A DNA stretch of 64,000 nucleotides from SAR86 cluster bacterium REDSEA-S09_B4 (GTDB lineage: Bacteria > Pseudomonadota > Gammaproteobacteria > Magnimaribacterales > Magnimaribacteraceae), in contig LUQU01000001.1 in NCBI GenBank assembly GCA_001628005.1, forward strand, positions 72,103-136,102. Direction: 5' to 3'. A model generated the notes under the pieces. The model worked only from the letters and a program-made list of their open reading frames with translations, made no database searches and had not been told where the DNA came from. The number at the start of each line of letters is the position of its first letter. Within the stretch, counting starts at the first letter, position 1. This document shows, one piece after another, positions 40,615 through 51,696 of the stretch. Position numbers and translations under genes: made by a program.

Positions 40615-41886
40615 TTAAACTGCTCTAGAAGCCAAAAAGGGTTTAACCTCTAGATTGGGCTGCTTTTTAAGCATGAGATCAGCCAGTACATCTCCTGACC
40701 CCATAGCTAAAGTCCAGCCTGAATGCCCATGACCCGTATTAACGAATAAACCTGATATTTTTGTAGGTCCTATGTAAGGCATGCCGTCCGGACTCATTGG
40801 CCTAAATCCATACCACAAAGTCCCTTTATCAAGATCTAATTTAGCCGCAATAGATGGGTAAACACTCTCTAATGTTTTATACAGGTAATCTATCCTTTTT
40901 TGATGAATACCCTCATTAAAGCCAGCAAATTCAGCTGTTCCTGCCACCCTTAAAGAGTAACCTAATGGAGAAAAAGCAGTGTGAATCCGCTCATCTATAA
41001 TAGGCATTTTTGGGGCATCATTTAAGGTTGAGGTATCCAAGGTTAATGAATATCCTTTAACTGGTTTAACGGGCAAATTTAATCTAGTGTTTTTTAATAG
41101 ATGATTTGTCCAACTACCTGAAGTCAATACCACTCTTGAGGTTTTTATTTCGACTCTATCTGTAACAACTGAGTTTACCTTTCTTTTATTAAAATGAATC
41201 CTTTTTACTTCAGTATTTACATGAATTCTTCCACCTTTTTCTTTTATAACTGTTTCCAGCTCCTTACAGAATTTGTAAGCATCTCCAGTCTCATCATCAG
41301 GAAAAATTATTCCTCCAGAAATCCTCTCAGACACATCGCTCAAGCAAGGTTCTTGTTCCACCACTTCCTGATTGTTAAGAACCTTAAAAGTTAAACCTAG
41401 ATCACTTAATCTCTTAACTTCTTGTGAAGCTTTATTGAAACTTGATTCATCGCGAAAAATTTTCATGGTGCCTACTGAAGAATGGTCGTAATTGAAACCA
41501 TATTTCTCTCTAATCTGTTGTGTAAGCGCTAAACTGTGTTGTGCTAATTTGCATATGTTTTCTGTATTGGAACTGTATTTCGATTTGGAAGAATTAAGTA
41601 AAAACCTCATCCCCCAAAAAAATAGAGAAGGTACTTGATTTAGTTTTAAGAGCATGGGTGAGTCTTTCTTACCTATCCCTGAAAGTATATTTACTATATC
41701 AGCCATTGAATTCCAGGGAGCAGCCTGTGAAGGCGTTAACATTCCTGCATTCGCAAAACTGGTCTGAGTGGCAACTCCTGAACTTCTTTCTAACAGTAGA
41801 ACTTCTTCACCTCTGTCTATTAGCGCATTGGCAGTGGCAAGTCCTTGCAAACCTGCCCCGATGATAATTATTGGATTCTCTTTCAT
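40615..41886 (-). CDS. dadA: D-amino acid dehydrogenase-like FAD-dependent oxidoreductase
   Basis: IIGAGLQGLATANALIDRGEEVLLLER, MRPMSPDGMPYIGPTKISGLFVNTGHGHSGWTLA. Confidence 0.85.
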   Translation of the reverse strand: MKENPIIIIGAGLQGLATANALIDRGEEVLLLERSSGVATQTSFANAGMLTPSQAAPWNSMADIVNILSGIGKKDSPMLLKLNQVPSLFFWGMRFLLNSSKSKYSSNTENICKLAQHSLALTQQIREKYGFNYDHSSVGTMKIFRDESSFNKASQEVKRLSDLGLTFKVLNNQEVVEQEPCLSDVSERISGGIIFPDDETGDAYKFCKELETVIKEKGGRIHVNTEVKRIHFNKRKVNSVVTDRVEIKTSRVVLTSGSWTNHLLKNTRLNLPVKPVKGYSLTLDTSTLNDAPKMPIIDERIHTAFSPLGYSLRVAGTAEFAGFNEGIHQKRIDYLYKTLESVYPSIAAKLDLDKGTLWYGFRPMSPDGMPYIGPTKISGLFVNTGHGHSGWTLAMGSGDVLADLMLKKQPNLEVKPFLASRAV

Positions 41887-41897
41887 CTATTTAAGCC

Positions 41898-41974
<77 letters not shown>

Positions 41975-42077
41975 AAGGCCGTGCATGTTAAGTATCCTTT
42001 TATTAAGCGTCAAATAAAAGATTAACTTTCTAGCAGTCAAAAATAATGAGAAAATTGCTTATTAATCTCAATCTTTT

Positions 42078-42920
42078 ATGACAATAATTCTAGATGGTAA
42101 ATCACTCTCCCAATCAACGGAAAAAGATTTGGTAGAGAGAGTTGAATTAATAAAGAAAAAAATAAAGAAAGTTCCGGTCTTGGCAACCATCTTGGTTGGT
42201 GAGGATCCAGCCTCAGCAACCTATGTTCGAATGAAAGGAAATGCCTGTGAAAGAATTGGAATGGATTCTTTGAAAGTAGAATTACCTTCGAACACTTCTA
42301 CAACTGAGCTGTTAAAAGAAATCTCAAAATTGAATAAGAATCCAGATGTTCACGGAATACTTTTACAACACCCAGTGCCTGAACAAATAAATGAAAGACA
42401 ATGTTTTGATGCGATAGCCCTAGAAAAAGATGTTGATGGCGTTACTTGCCTAGGCTTTGGAAAAATGTCTATGGGTGAAGCTGCCTATGGCTCATGCACA
42501 CCAGCCGGTATTATGCGACTTTTAAAGAACTACAAGATAGAGATCTCTGGAAAACATGCTGTAGTTGTTGGACGAAGCCCGATCTTAGGAAAGCCCATGG
42601 CTTTGATGTTGCTAAATGAAAATGCAACTGTAACTATTTGTCATTCAAAAACAGAGAACCTCGCTGAACACATTCAAAAAGCGGACATATTAGTTGGAGC
42701 TGTTGGCATTCCAAGATTTATTCAATCGGATTGGATTAAAGAAAAATCCGTTGTCATAGATGCCGGTTACCATCCTGAGAAATGTGGAGATATTGATCTA
42801 GATGAAGTCGAAGGAAAGTGTTCTGCATATACTCCAGTTCCAGGTGGAGTAGGCCCCATGACCATAAATACTTTATTAAAGCAGACAGTTGAAGCTTGTG
42901 AAAAAAGTATTCAAAAATGA
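42078..42920 (+). CDS. folD: Bifunctional methylenetetrahydrofolate dehydrogenase/cyclohydrolase
   Basis: [54 protein letters not shown]. Confidence 0.96.
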   Translation: MTIILDGKSLSQSTEKDLVERVELIKKKIKKVPVLATILVGEDPASATYVRMKGNACERIGMDSLKVELPSNTSTTELLKEISKLNKNPDVHGILLQHPVPEQINERQCFDAIALEKDVDGVTCLGFGKMSMGEAAYGSCTPAGIMRLLKNYKIEISGKHAVVVGRSPILGKPMALMLLNENATVTICHSKTENLAEHIQKADILVGAVGIPRFIQSDWIKEKSVVIDAGYHPEKCGDIDLDEVEGKCSAYTPVPGGVGPMTINTLLKQTVEACEKSIQK

Positions 42921-42962
42921 CCTTGACCCATATTTTTAGTAATCTAGTAACAAAATATAACA

Positions 42963-44432
42963 ATGAAAGCAGATCAGTCACATTTTAATGTAGTCGTCGT
43001 AGGCGCGGGAATTTCAGGTATTGGTGCCGGATACCATTTACAAAAACAATGCCCAAATAAATCTTTTGTAATACTCGAAGGGAGAGAAACCTTTGGAGGA
43101 ACATGGGATTTGTTTCGTTATCCAGGCATAAGATCTGACTCTGATATGCATACCATGGGGTTCAGATTCAAACCCTGGATAGATGAAAGATTTATTGCCG
43201 ATGGACCTTCAATAATGAACTACTTAGATGAAACAATTGCTGAAAATAATCTCAAAGATAAAATCAAATATCAACATAAGGTTCTGACCTCCTCTTGGTC
43301 TTCTTCTGAATCTAAATGGACATTAGAAGTAGAGAATATTGAATCAGGAACAATTGATAACTACACATGTAACTTTCTTATGTGTTGTGGCGGCTATTAC
43401 AATTATGAAGAAGGCTACAACCCTGCCATTAAGAATCAAGATCAGTTCAAGGGACCCATAATCCATCCTCAAAAATGGCCTGAAGATTTAAATTATCAAA
43501 ATAAAAAAGTGGTCATAATAGGAAGCGGAGCAACAGCTGTAACCATAGTTCCTGCAATGGCTGATGATGTAGAACACATTACGATGCTACAGAGATCACC
43601 TACTTACTTTATGGCTGCTCCGGATAGGGACATGATTGGAAATTTCTTTAAAAAGATATTTCCACAGAAAACTGCTTATTTCCTTACTAGATGGAAAAAT
43701 ATTTTAATGGGGAATTTTTTCTATAACCGCTGTATTAAAAACCCTGAAAAAGTAAAAGAAATGTTAATAAACGGTGTAAGGGATCACTTAGGAAAAGATT
43801 ATGATATTGAGACGCATTTTACTCCCAGATATAAACCTTGGGATGAAAGGTTGTGTTTTGTTCCTAATGCAGATTTCTTTGAAGCAATGAAAGCTGGTAA
43901 GGCTTCAGTTGTAACTGACCACATTGATGAATTTACGGAAACCGGTATAAGACTAAAGTCGGGAAAAGAACTTGATGCAGACATTATTATTAAGGCCACA
44001 GGTTTAAATCTTCAATTCCTGAATGGGATTGATGTCAAGGTGGATAATGAAAAAGTTGATATATCTGAAAAACTAGCCTTTAAGGGAAGAATGTTTAATG
44101 GCATTCCAAATCTTGCTTGCAGTTTTGGTTATGCGAGAGCCAGTTGGACTTTAGGTGCTGACCTAAGTTCAGAGTACACCTGCAAACTTTTGAATTATAT
44201 GGACAAGCATGGCTATGATTACTGCACTCCTGAAGTAGGCGAAGATGTTAAAGAAGAAGGTACTTATTTGAACCTGTCTTCCGGTTACGTAAAAAGAGCT
44301 ATTGATAGGATGCCGAAACAAGGTTCGAAAGCGCCATGGCAAGGCAATCAGAGTTATCTTTCCGATGTAACAGAAGTAAGATGGGGATCAATAACTGATA
44401 ATGACCTACATTTTAAGACTGCAAATCAATAG
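42963..44432 (+). CDS. Flavin-containing monooxygenase (Baeyer-Villiger type)
   Basis: GAGISGIGAGYHLQ, GGTWDLFRYPGIRSDSDMHTMGF, second Rossmann VIIGSGATAVTIVP. Confidence 0.9.
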   Translation: MKADQSHFNVVVVGAGISGIGAGYHLQKQCPNKSFVILEGRETFGGTWDLFRYPGIRSDSDMHTMGFRFKPWIDERFIADGPSIMNYLDETIAENNLKDKIKYQHKVLTSSWSSSESKWTLEVENIESGTIDNYTCNFLMCCGGYYNYEEGYNPAIKNQDQFKGPIIHPQKWPEDLNYQNKKVVIIGSGATAVTIVPAMADDVEHITMLQRSPTYFMAAPDRDMIGNFFKKIFPQKTAYFLTRWKNILMGNFFYNRCIKNPEKVKEMLINGVRDHLGKDYDIETHFTPRYKPWDERLCFVPNADFFEAMKAGKASVVTDHIDEFTETGIRLKSGKELDADIIIKATGLNLQFLNGIDVKVDNEKVDISEKLAFKGRMFNGIPNLACSFGYARASWTLGADLSSEYTCKLLNYMDKHGYDYCTPEVGEDVKEEGTYLNLSSGYVKRAIDRMPKQGSKAPWQGNQSYLSDVTEVRWGSITDNDLHFKTANQ

Positions 44433-44436
44433 TTAT

Positions 44437-45975
44437 CTACTTCCAATAACGATCTTTTAAAAGCCTTTTATATAACTTGCCAGTGGGATGTCTAGGCAAT
44501 TCTTCTTCAAAATCTACACTCCTAGGACATTTCACATGAGAAATTTTTTCTTTACAAAAAGCGATTAGTTCGGCTTCCAAATCTTCTCCTATATCAGACA
44601 TGTTTGCCGGTTGAACTACGGCTTTCACTTCTTCGCCCATCTCTGGATGAGGTACCCCAAAGACTGCTACATCCGCAACTTTAGGGTGCATAATAAGTGC
44701 ATCTTCCGTTTCCTTAGGGTAAATATTTACACCTCCAGAAATAATCATAAAAGCTTTTCTGTCTGTTAAATACAGATACCCTTCGTCATCCACATAGCCT
44801 ATGTCACCTAGAGTGCTGTAGCCTTGCTTTGAAATTGCACTTTGAGTCTTTTCTTTGTCATTGTGGTACTCAAATGAGGTAGCGGTTTCACCTCCAAAAT
44901 AAATTCCTCCCGCTTCACCAGCTGGCAGTTCATTACCTTCATCATCTAGAATATGAAGTTCTCCAACCAACGGCCTTCCAACGGTTCCTTTATGCTCCAT
45001 CCATTCTTCCGAGTTCACAATTGTCATACCGTTGAACTCAGTACCAGCATAATACTCAAATAGTATTGGGCCCCACCAATTAATCATATTCTCCTTTATT
45101 TCAATGGGGCATGGAGCAGCTGCGTGAATTGCAACTTTGTGTGAAGATAAGTCATAAGCTGATCTAAGCGACTCATCTGTCTTAAGGAATCTGACAAACA
45201 TTGTAGGCACCCATTGTGAATGGGTGACTTTATAATCTTGAATTGCTTTTAGTGCTGCTTCAGGATCAAACTTCTCCATAACGATAGAGGTGCCTCCTAA
45301 AGAAAGAAAGCCTGTGTTAAAGCCTAAAGGTGCTGAGTGATAAAGAGGTGCTGGAGATAGATAGATCGTATTTTCATCGCCCCCATAAATACCCTCCACT
45401 ACTCTACCTAAACCAAGGTCATCTTCCTCCTGGGTATAAGGCAAAGGGTTCAGCTGTAATTCTCGGTAGATTCCTTTAGGTCTTCCTGTTGTACCAGAAG
45501 AATAAAGCATGGATCCGCCCTGACATTCGTCTTCTACTGCTTCTTCTGGCATAGACGCAATACTCTCTTCATATGACTCATAGCCCGAAGAAGTTCCATC
45601 TAACATGAACTTTTTTACTCCGCCCAAAACTTCCTCTAAATTTGCTGCGGTTTCCTCCAAAAATTTAGACGTAATAAAAACTTTGGCTTCACAGTCTTTA
45701 ACGATGTATTCAACTTCTGCAGGTTGCAATCTCCAACTAATAGCCGTGTACCTTAAACCGCTTCTCCAAGCAGCAAATGCTATTGGGAAAAAAAGATGAT
45801 GGTTCTCAAGCATAAAAGCTATTGAGTCACCTGGCTTTAATCCTAAAGACCTGAAGAGTTGGGCTCCTTGATTTGATAAATCATTCAATTCCCCATGCGT
45901 AACTGTCTTGCCGCTAGACAACATTACAATTGCCGGTTTATCAGGAAATTTTTTTCCGTTTACTCCTGGATGCAT
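44437..45975 (-). CDS. AMP-dependent acyl-CoA synthetase/ligase
   Basis: MLYSSGTTGRPKGIYRE, YYAGTEFNGMT, YLYLTDRKAFMIISGGVNIYPKE. Confidence 0.93.
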   Translation of the reverse strand: MHPGVNGKKFPDKPAIVMLSSGKTVTHGELNDLSNQGAQLFRSLGLKPGDSIAFMLENHHLFFPIAFAAWRSGLRYTAISWRLQPAEVEYIVKDCEAKVFITSKFLEETAANLEEVLGGVKKFMLDGTSSGYESYEESIASMPEEAVEDECQGGSMLYSSGTTGRPKGIYRELQLNPLPYTQEEDDLGLGRVVEGIYGGDENTIYLSPAPLYHSAPLGFNTGFLSLGGTSIVMEKFDPEAALKAIQDYKVTHSQWVPTMFVRFLKTDESLRSAYDLSSHKVAIHAAAPCPIEIKENMINWWGPILFEYYAGTEFNGMTIVNSEEWMEHKGTVGRPLVGELHILDDEGNELPAGEAGGIYFGGETATSFEYHNDKEKTQSAISKQGYSTLGDIGYVDDEGYLYLTDRKAFMIISGGVNIYPKETEDALIMHPKVADVAVFGVPHPEMGEEVKAVVQPANMSDIGEDLEAELIAFCKEKISHVKCPRSVDFEEELPRHPTGKLYKRLLKDRYWK

Positions 45976-46061
45976 AATTAGTCCTTTAAAATATTTTTTG
46001 AATTAATATTTGTAGATATTGCCATACAATAGATTCTTAAGAAATAGTTGTAAAAAAATAA

Positions 46062-47798
46062 GTGACAAAAAAACCCATACCAGTAATTACTTCTTTTGGA
46101 GGTGTAAATGCTGCCGGCCGTAGTTCCGATCATATTGGTTATCAGAATACGGTTTTTGATTCCCTGTCTAAAGAAGATCAAACCAAGGTTTTAAAGGACC
46201 TTGCAGTAATGCAAGGATTAATTAAAGCCTCGGGTAACAGTTGGTCTAAGGATTCAGAAAAGATTGAAAATCTTAATGATTTCTTAAACCAGAACTCAGA
46301 CCAAATTCGATTAAATACTATGGTTAGAAAGTTGAATAGAGAACTATATGACCCTGATGGAATAATCTTGGATCAGATTAAAGCCAGTGCAGGAGGTCAA
46401 TTACCTACAGGTTTCGATCCTGGAAGTTTTTATTCTTCAAGACAACATGCCAGGGCTTTACAAATGACAATCTTTGGCATGAGTGACACATTGGGCCAAT
46501 TTGGAATTAAATGGTCTGAGATAGAAGAAAAAGTGTCGCCAGATCAAATTGCAGTTTTTAGCGGATCCGCTATGGGTAATCTGGATCACTTTGGGCTTGG
46601 TGGAATGATGCAATCAAGAATTAAGGGGTCAAGGTCTAGTTCTAAAAATCTAGCGTTTGGTTTGATTGGCATGTCCGCAGATTTTATTAATGCATATATG
46701 TTAGGAAATGTAGGGAGAACTGGTCATGCAGCCGGTGCTTGTGCGACCTTTTTATTCAATTTACAGCTGGGGAAGGAAATTATAGAGAATGGAACTTCAA
46801 GGGTAGTGATTGTCGGTAGTGCTGAAGCCCCTATTACACCAGAAATATATGATGGGTTTTTTGCGGTCAGTGGCTTGTCTGATGACAAACGTATGGTTGC
46901 TCTCCAATCGCAACTTAAAGAAAAGGAAAAAGAACCTAATCAAACAAAGGCCTGCAGACCTTTTGGAGACAATATTGGCATGGTTTTGGGAGAGTCAGCC
47001 CAATTTATAATTCTTATGGATGAAGATCTAGCGTTAGAAATAGGTGCTGAAATATATGGTTCTGTACCTACTGTTGCTTCTCATGCAGATGGGTTTAAAA
47101 GCTCTATAAGTGGTCCAGGTATTGGAAACTACATAACCTTAGCTAAATGCGTGGCTTCAGCTAATAAGATTCTCGGATCAAAAACCTTACAAGAACAAAC
47201 TTTCATTCATGCGCATGGAACTGGAACCCCTGCAAACAGAACTTCTGAATCGCATATTCTAGATAAGGTAGCAAAAGCCTTTGGAATTAAAAAATGGCCT
47301 GTTTCTGCCCTTAAATCATTCCTGGGTCACAGTATGGCAGTTGCTGGTGGTGATCAGTTAATTAGTGCCTTAGGAACTTGGGATAAAGGTGTGATACCAA
47401 GAATACATTCCATTCAAAAAACAGCAGAAGATGTTTATGATGATAATTTAGCTATTCTAATAAACGATAAAGTAGAAAAGCCTAATTTCTTTAAAGCTGC
47501 CTTTTTAAATGCAAAAGGATTCGGAGGGAATAATGCTTCCGCTTTAATTTTGGGACCAGATGTTACTTTATCTCAAATAAAAAAACGTCTTACCAATAAA
47601 GCTTTCAAGGATTATGAAAAAAAATTAGAAAAAACTAGGAAATCAATAAAAGCTTATAACGAAAATGCTTCTAAAGGTAACTACAAAACTATATACAAAT
47701 TTAATCATGAAGTTTTGGAAGGAATAGATGATCTAGAAATTACTCAAGAAAAAATTAAATTAAAAGGCTATAAAAAAGAGATTGATCTTGAATCCTAA
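46062..47798 (+). CDS. fabY: Beta-ketoacyl-ACP synthase, FabY-type
   Basis: VITSFGGVNAAGRSSDHIGYQNTVFDSL N-terminus resembling P. aeruginosa FabY; Cys-His-His triad in GHAAGACATF, HAHGTGTPANR, SFLGHSMAVAGG; GTG start. Confidence 0.8.
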   Translation: MTKKPIPVITSFGGVNAAGRSSDHIGYQNTVFDSLSKEDQTKVLKDLAVMQGLIKASGNSWSKDSEKIENLNDFLNQNSDQIRLNTMVRKLNRELYDPDGIILDQIKASAGGQLPTGFDPGSFYSSRQHARALQMTIFGMSDTLGQFGIKWSEIEEKVSPDQIAVFSGSAMGNLDHFGLGGMMQSRIKGSRSSSKNLAFGLIGMSADFINAYMLGNVGRTGHAAGACATFLFNLQLGKEIIENGTSRVVIVGSAEAPITPEIYDGFFAVSGLSDDKRMVALQSQLKEKEKEPNQTKACRPFGDNIGMVLGESAQFIILMDEDLALEIGAEIYGSVPTVASHADGFKSSISGPGIGNYITLAKCVASANKILGSKTLQEQTFIHAHGTGTPANRTSESHILDKVAKAFGIKKWPVSALKSFLGHSMAVAGGDQLISALGTWDKGVIPRIHSIQKTAEDVYDDNLAILINDKVEKPNFFKAAFLNAKGFGGNNASALILGPDVTLSQIKKRLTNKAFKDYEKKLEKTRKSIKAYNENASKGNYKTIYKFNHEVLEGIDDLEITQEKIKLKGYKKEIDLES

Positions 47799-47803
47799 AC
47801 GCT

Positions 47804-48787
47804 ATGTCTAACGACCTTCAATTAAAGATAGAAGAATTTCTACTTAAAAGTGGCAAAGAAGGAAAGGTTTCTGAACTAATTCCTCTAACTGGAGGCGCTT
47901 CAGCCGAAACATGGAAGTTCACTTTTTCTGATAATAAAAACAGCGAACAGCTTATTCTCAGGAAAGGTTCAGGGAAAAAATCGCCTTTAGCTGTTCTTAA
48001 ATCAGAGGAGGCAGAAATACAGCAAAAAGTAAGATCTTCGGGCGCTCCTGTTCCTGAGATAGTGGCTATTTCATCTGATGATAAAGACTTAGGGGATGCT
48101 TATCTTATGAATCTCATACCTGGAGAATCTATAGCTAGAAAGATCCTGAGAGATAAAAAATTCAGTGAAGCTAGGAAAAAATTAGCTTTTCAATGTGGCG
48201 AAGCCTTAGCAAAGATACACTCAGTTGATACAAACGACTTTAGTCAAGTACCAAAAAAACCTATTAGAAAGGAGCTGGAAAGACTGAACTTAACTTATAA
48301 ATCTTTTAATCAACCTCTGCCTGTTTTTGAATACGCTTTTAAATGGTTGAATCAACAAGACTTTACAACAAGAAAAGATACTCTAGTGCACGGCGACTTT
48401 AGATTAGGAAATTTAATGATTGATGAGTCTGGTCTAGCTGCTGTAATCGACTGGGAAATGGTTAGCATAGGAAACCCGATGTTGGATATCGGCTGGATGT
48501 GCATTAACTCGTGGAGATTTGGTCAATCAGAAAAAGTAGTTGGTGGCTTTGGTGATTTGGAAGAGTTTCTTGAAGGATATAACTCTATAAGTAATGAAGA
48601 AATTAATCACGAAGAAGTTAAAATATGGCAGGTACTGGGAACACTTAGATGGGGAGTGATCTGCCTCATTCAAGTCTATGCTCATTTAAATGGAGATATT
48701 AATTCACTCGAAAAGGCTGCAATAGGCAGAAGAGTATCTGAAACTGAAATTGATTTAGTCGATTTATTATTTCTTGGAGGAAAATGA
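47804..48787 (+). CDS. Phosphotransferase (APH/ACAD10-like kinase fold)
   Basis: LVHGDFRLGNLMIDESGLAAVIDWEMVSIGNPMLDIGW. Confidence 0.9.
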   Translation: MSNDLQLKIEEFLLKSGKEGKVSELIPLTGGASAETWKFTFSDNKNSEQLILRKGSGKKSPLAVLKSEEAEIQQKVRSSGAPVPEIVAISSDDKDLGDAYLMNLIPGESIARKILRDKKFSEARKKLAFQCGEALAKIHSVDTNDFSQVPKKPIRKELERLNLTYKSFNQPLPVFEYAFKWLNQQDFTTRKDTLVHGDFRLGNLMIDESGLAAVIDWEMVSIGNPMLDIGWMCINSWRFGQSEKVVGGFGDLEEFLEGYNSISNEEINHEEVKIWQVLGTLRWGVICLIQVYAHLNGDINSLEKAAIGRRVSETEIDLVDLLFLGGK

Positions 48788-49152
48788 TGATTTTTGACAG
48801 GCCAACCAACGCCGAGCTAGTAGAAGTGGTTTCAGAGTTTTTAGAGAAGGAAATAAAAATTAACTTGCCTGACCATCTAGCATTTAAGACTCAAATAGCG
48901 ATTAATGTTCTAAATATTGTTAAAAGAGAACAACAAAATGAAGAAATCCTCTCAAAAGAATCCAAAGAAATTCTTTTAAATTTATTCAAAGACCCCAACA
49001 AGGCTAATATTAGAGAATTAGCTAAACAAATAGAAATGGGAGAGTTAAAACTTGATGACAAAGAACTTCAAGAAGTTTTAATTGAAATCACTAAGAAGAA
49101 AATCTCTGTCGATAATCCTAAATATTCAACTTACAAGAAGTTAATCGAGTGA
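48784..49152 (+). CDS. DUF6285-like protein
   Basis: RPTNAELVEVVSEFLEKEI...LAFKTQIAINVLNIVKREQ; 4-nt overlap with the phosphotransferase gene. Confidence 0.7.
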   Translation: MMIFDRPTNAELVEVVSEFLEKEIKINLPDHLAFKTQIAINVLNIVKREQQNEEILSKESKEILLNLFKDPNKANIRELAKQIEMGELKLDDKELQEVLIEITKKKISVDNPKYSTYKKLIE

Positions 49153-50043
49153 TTTAAGTGGTTTCTTGTCCCTGAATATCATCAGGGGAATCATGAAAAA
49201 GGGCCAAACCCTATGATACTTATTGGGAAAAATTCTTTGAGATAGTTCAAGAAGCTTTGAGTCTAAACCTATAAATATTCTTCTTTTATTCTTCTTAACA
49301 CCGTTGAGAATTATTTGAGCAGCTTTACTTGGATGCATTCCTCCTTCCTTAAATTGTTCTGCCATTGCTTCTACTGTGTCAGGTTGTTCCCTGGTAAAAA
49401 TACTTGACCTTCTTTCTTCTTCGTTTTGCAGCCCTTCATCATCTAATCGTGAATTGGATACGATGTTTGTTCCTACATGTCCTGGATGGACACAATGAAT
49501 CTGCAGATTTTCATTTGATTGAGCCATTTCTAAGGCAAGGCTCTCAGTAAAACCCCTAACTGCAAACTTAGTAGCGTGATAAACCGTTTGGCCTGGAACA
49601 GCTACCATACCAAAAATTGAAGAGGTGTTAACGATGGCAGCTTCAGGTCTATCTATCAAATGTGGAATGAAAGCCCTAGTGCTGTTAATTACACCATGAA
49701 GGTTTATATCCATAACCCAATCCCAGTTTTCTTCTTCCATATCCTTAAAATGTTTTCCAGTTGTAACCCCAGCATTATTAAAAACTAGATCAACCTTTCC
49801 ATGCTGATCAATTACTTTTTGAGGAAGAGCTTCGATAGCTTCTTTGTCTGCTACATCTAAAAGATGAGAAGAAACTGAAACGTTATGTTTGCGTAACATT
49901 TCTACTGTTTCATCTAGGGTCTCTTTATTTACATCACAAGCCACAATATCAGCTCCATCTTTAGCTAATAAAACAGCCAAATAACGACCCATTCCTGAGC
50001 CAGCCCCTGTAATTACCGCTACCTTATCTTTAAAAGTTTTCAT
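49141..50043 (-). CDS. Short-chain dehydrogenase/reductase
   Basis: TGAGSGMGRYLA, NNAG, YHATKFAVRGFTE. Confidence 0.93.
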   Translation of the reverse strand: MKTFKDKVAVITGAGSGMGRYLAVLLAKDGADIVACDVNKETLDETVEMLRKHNVSVSSHLLDVADKEAIEALPQKVIDQHGKVDLVFNNAGVTTGKHFKDMEEENWDWVMDINLHGVINSTRAFIPHLIDRPEAAIVNTSSIFGMVAVPGQTVYHATKFAVRGFTESLALEMAQSNENLQIHCVHPGHVGTNIVSNSRLDDEGLQNEEERRSSIFTREQPDTVEAMAEQFKEGGMHPSKAAQIILNGVKKNKRRIFIGLDSKLLELSQRIFPNKYHRVWPFFMIPLMIFRDKKPLKSLD

Positions 50044-50058
50044 TTTTATTTTCCTGAA

Positions 50059-51000
50059 TTATTCTATGCTGAAAGGAGATACAAAGTCAGGGTCATAAGC
50101 CTTTTCAGGATTTTCTCTTACCTTTTTGTCTAGATTCTTGGCATCATCTCCCACTAATATTCTCCATCTTTTCTCTTTCACACCATTCAATATAATTTCC
50201 GCAGCTTGTGCAGCACTGGTGGGTGCATTAGTTTTAAAGCTCTCCCTTCTTTCCTTAACCATCTGTCTTATCTGATCGTTAGAATAATTATGTACAGGTG
50301 CACCTAATGAGATCCATACTTTTTTCATTTCTTCTATTTCCTCATCGGATAATTCTTCGGCGTCTGCATGTCCTAAAATCTTGCCAGAATTTAGGGCTAT
50401 GGATGTCCCTATATGACCAGGCATAACAACAGAAGCCTTTACATGTGGTGCATTAAGCCTTAAATCTTGGATTAAGGCTTCAGTAAAACCTTTGACCGCA
50501 AACTTTGCAGCAGAATAGGAGGTGTGAGGGAATCCGCCTAAAGAAGCCCAAAATCCATTAACACTACTAGTGTTGATGATATGTCCTTCTGTGCTGGCTA
50601 CTAAATAAGGCATGAAAGCCCTTGAGCAGTAGTAAACCCCGTACCAACATATGGCAAAAGTCCTTTCCCATTCTTCTTGATCGCCTTGCAAGAAACTACC
50701 TCCGCCTCCGATTCCTGCATTATTAAAAAGAAGATTGATGTGATCAGTTTTATGCTCTTCTATTAGCTTGTCTTTGAAAGAAAGGACATCTCCTTCCAAG
50801 GAGACATCACATTTGAAACCAGTAATCTTTACTTCGGGAGATTCTGAAGCCACTATATCAACAGTCTCTTGCATGTTTTCTTCCATCACATCGCACAGAG
50901 CAATGTCGCAACCTTCTTTAGCTAACTGTCTGACTAACTCTCTTCCCATGCCTGCGCCGCCACCGGTAACTACGGCAATCTTATTTTCAAAACTATCCAT
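50059..51000 (-). CDS. Short-chain dehydrogenase/reductase
   Basis: TGGGAGMGRELV, NNAG, YSAAKFAVKGFTE. Confidence 0.93.
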   Translation of the reverse strand: MDSFENKIAVVTGGGAGMGRELVRQLAKEGCDIALCDVMEENMQETVDIVASESPEVKITGFKCDVSLEGDVLSFKDKLIEEHKTDHINLLFNNAGIGGGGSFLQGDQEEWERTFAICWYGVYYCSRAFMPYLVASTEGHIINTSSVNGFWASLGGFPHTSYSAAKFAVKGFTEALIQDLRLNAPHVKASVVMPGHIGTSIALNSGKILGHADAEELSDEEIEEMKKVWISLGAPVHNYSNDQIRQMVKERRESFKTNAPTSAAQAAEIILNGVKEKRWRILVGDDAKNLDKKVRENPEKAYDPDFVSPFSIE

Positions 51001-51018
51001 ATTTAAATTAAGAAGAAA

Positions 51019-51696
51019 CTATTTTTGTAACATTTTAGCTGCTGCTTTTTTTACCTCTTCAGGGTCAACCTCTTTTCTGTCAGGTCTTTTTGGTACATTT
51101 AGACCTGCTTTAAAGCCAGGCCTTTCCCTACACCTTTCAACCCAAGCAGATAAATTTTTTAAGTCACTGATTTCTACACCAGACCACTCATGAATATTAA
51201 CCCAGGGAAAAGTAGCAAAATCTGCAATGGTTAACTCATCACAAATAAAGTCTCTACCGTTGAGTTGAATATCCAGTACTGTATAAAGCCGTTTGGTTTC
51301 ATTCTGATATCTATCAATAGCCGACTGAAGTTTTTCTGGGAAATATCGAAAAAAGACATTGGCTTGACCTTGCATAGGACCTACTCCAGCCATTTGGAAC
51401 ATTAACCATTGAATAACTTCAGAGCGCTTGAGTGAGTCCTGCGGTAAGAACTTTCCACCAGAAATCTCAGCTAAGTACAAAAGAATTGCCCCAGATTCAA
51501 ATACAGCAAAATTATTGTTATCGGTATCTACTATTGCGGGAATACGACCGTTCGGACAAATAGCTAAAAATTCTTCTTTTTTTTGCTCCCCTTCTCCAAT
51601 ATTTACAAGCTTTACTTCATAAGATAGACCCATTTCTTCCAGAGCAATGCTGATTTTGTGACCATTAGGAGTGGGAGCTGTATAAAGCTCTATCAT
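51019..51696 (-). CDS. Glutathione S-transferase family protein
   Basis: [54 protein letters not shown]-like region. Confidence 0.9.
   Translation of the reverse strand: MIELYTAPTPNGHKISIALEEMGLSYEVKLVNIGEGEQKKEEFLAICPNGRIPAIVDTDNNNFAVFESGAILLYLAEISGGKFLPQDSLKRSEVIQWLMFQMAGVGPMQGQANVFFRYFPEKLQSAIDRYQNETKRLYTVLDIQLNGRDFICDELTIADFATFPWVNIHEWSGVEISDLKNLSAWVERCRERPGFKAGLNVPKRPDRKEVDPEEVKKAAAKMLQK

Noticed and set aside
50768-51193. 141-aa plus-strand ORF
   Set aside because: Antisense across the SDR/GST boundary; both real genes have clear motifs.
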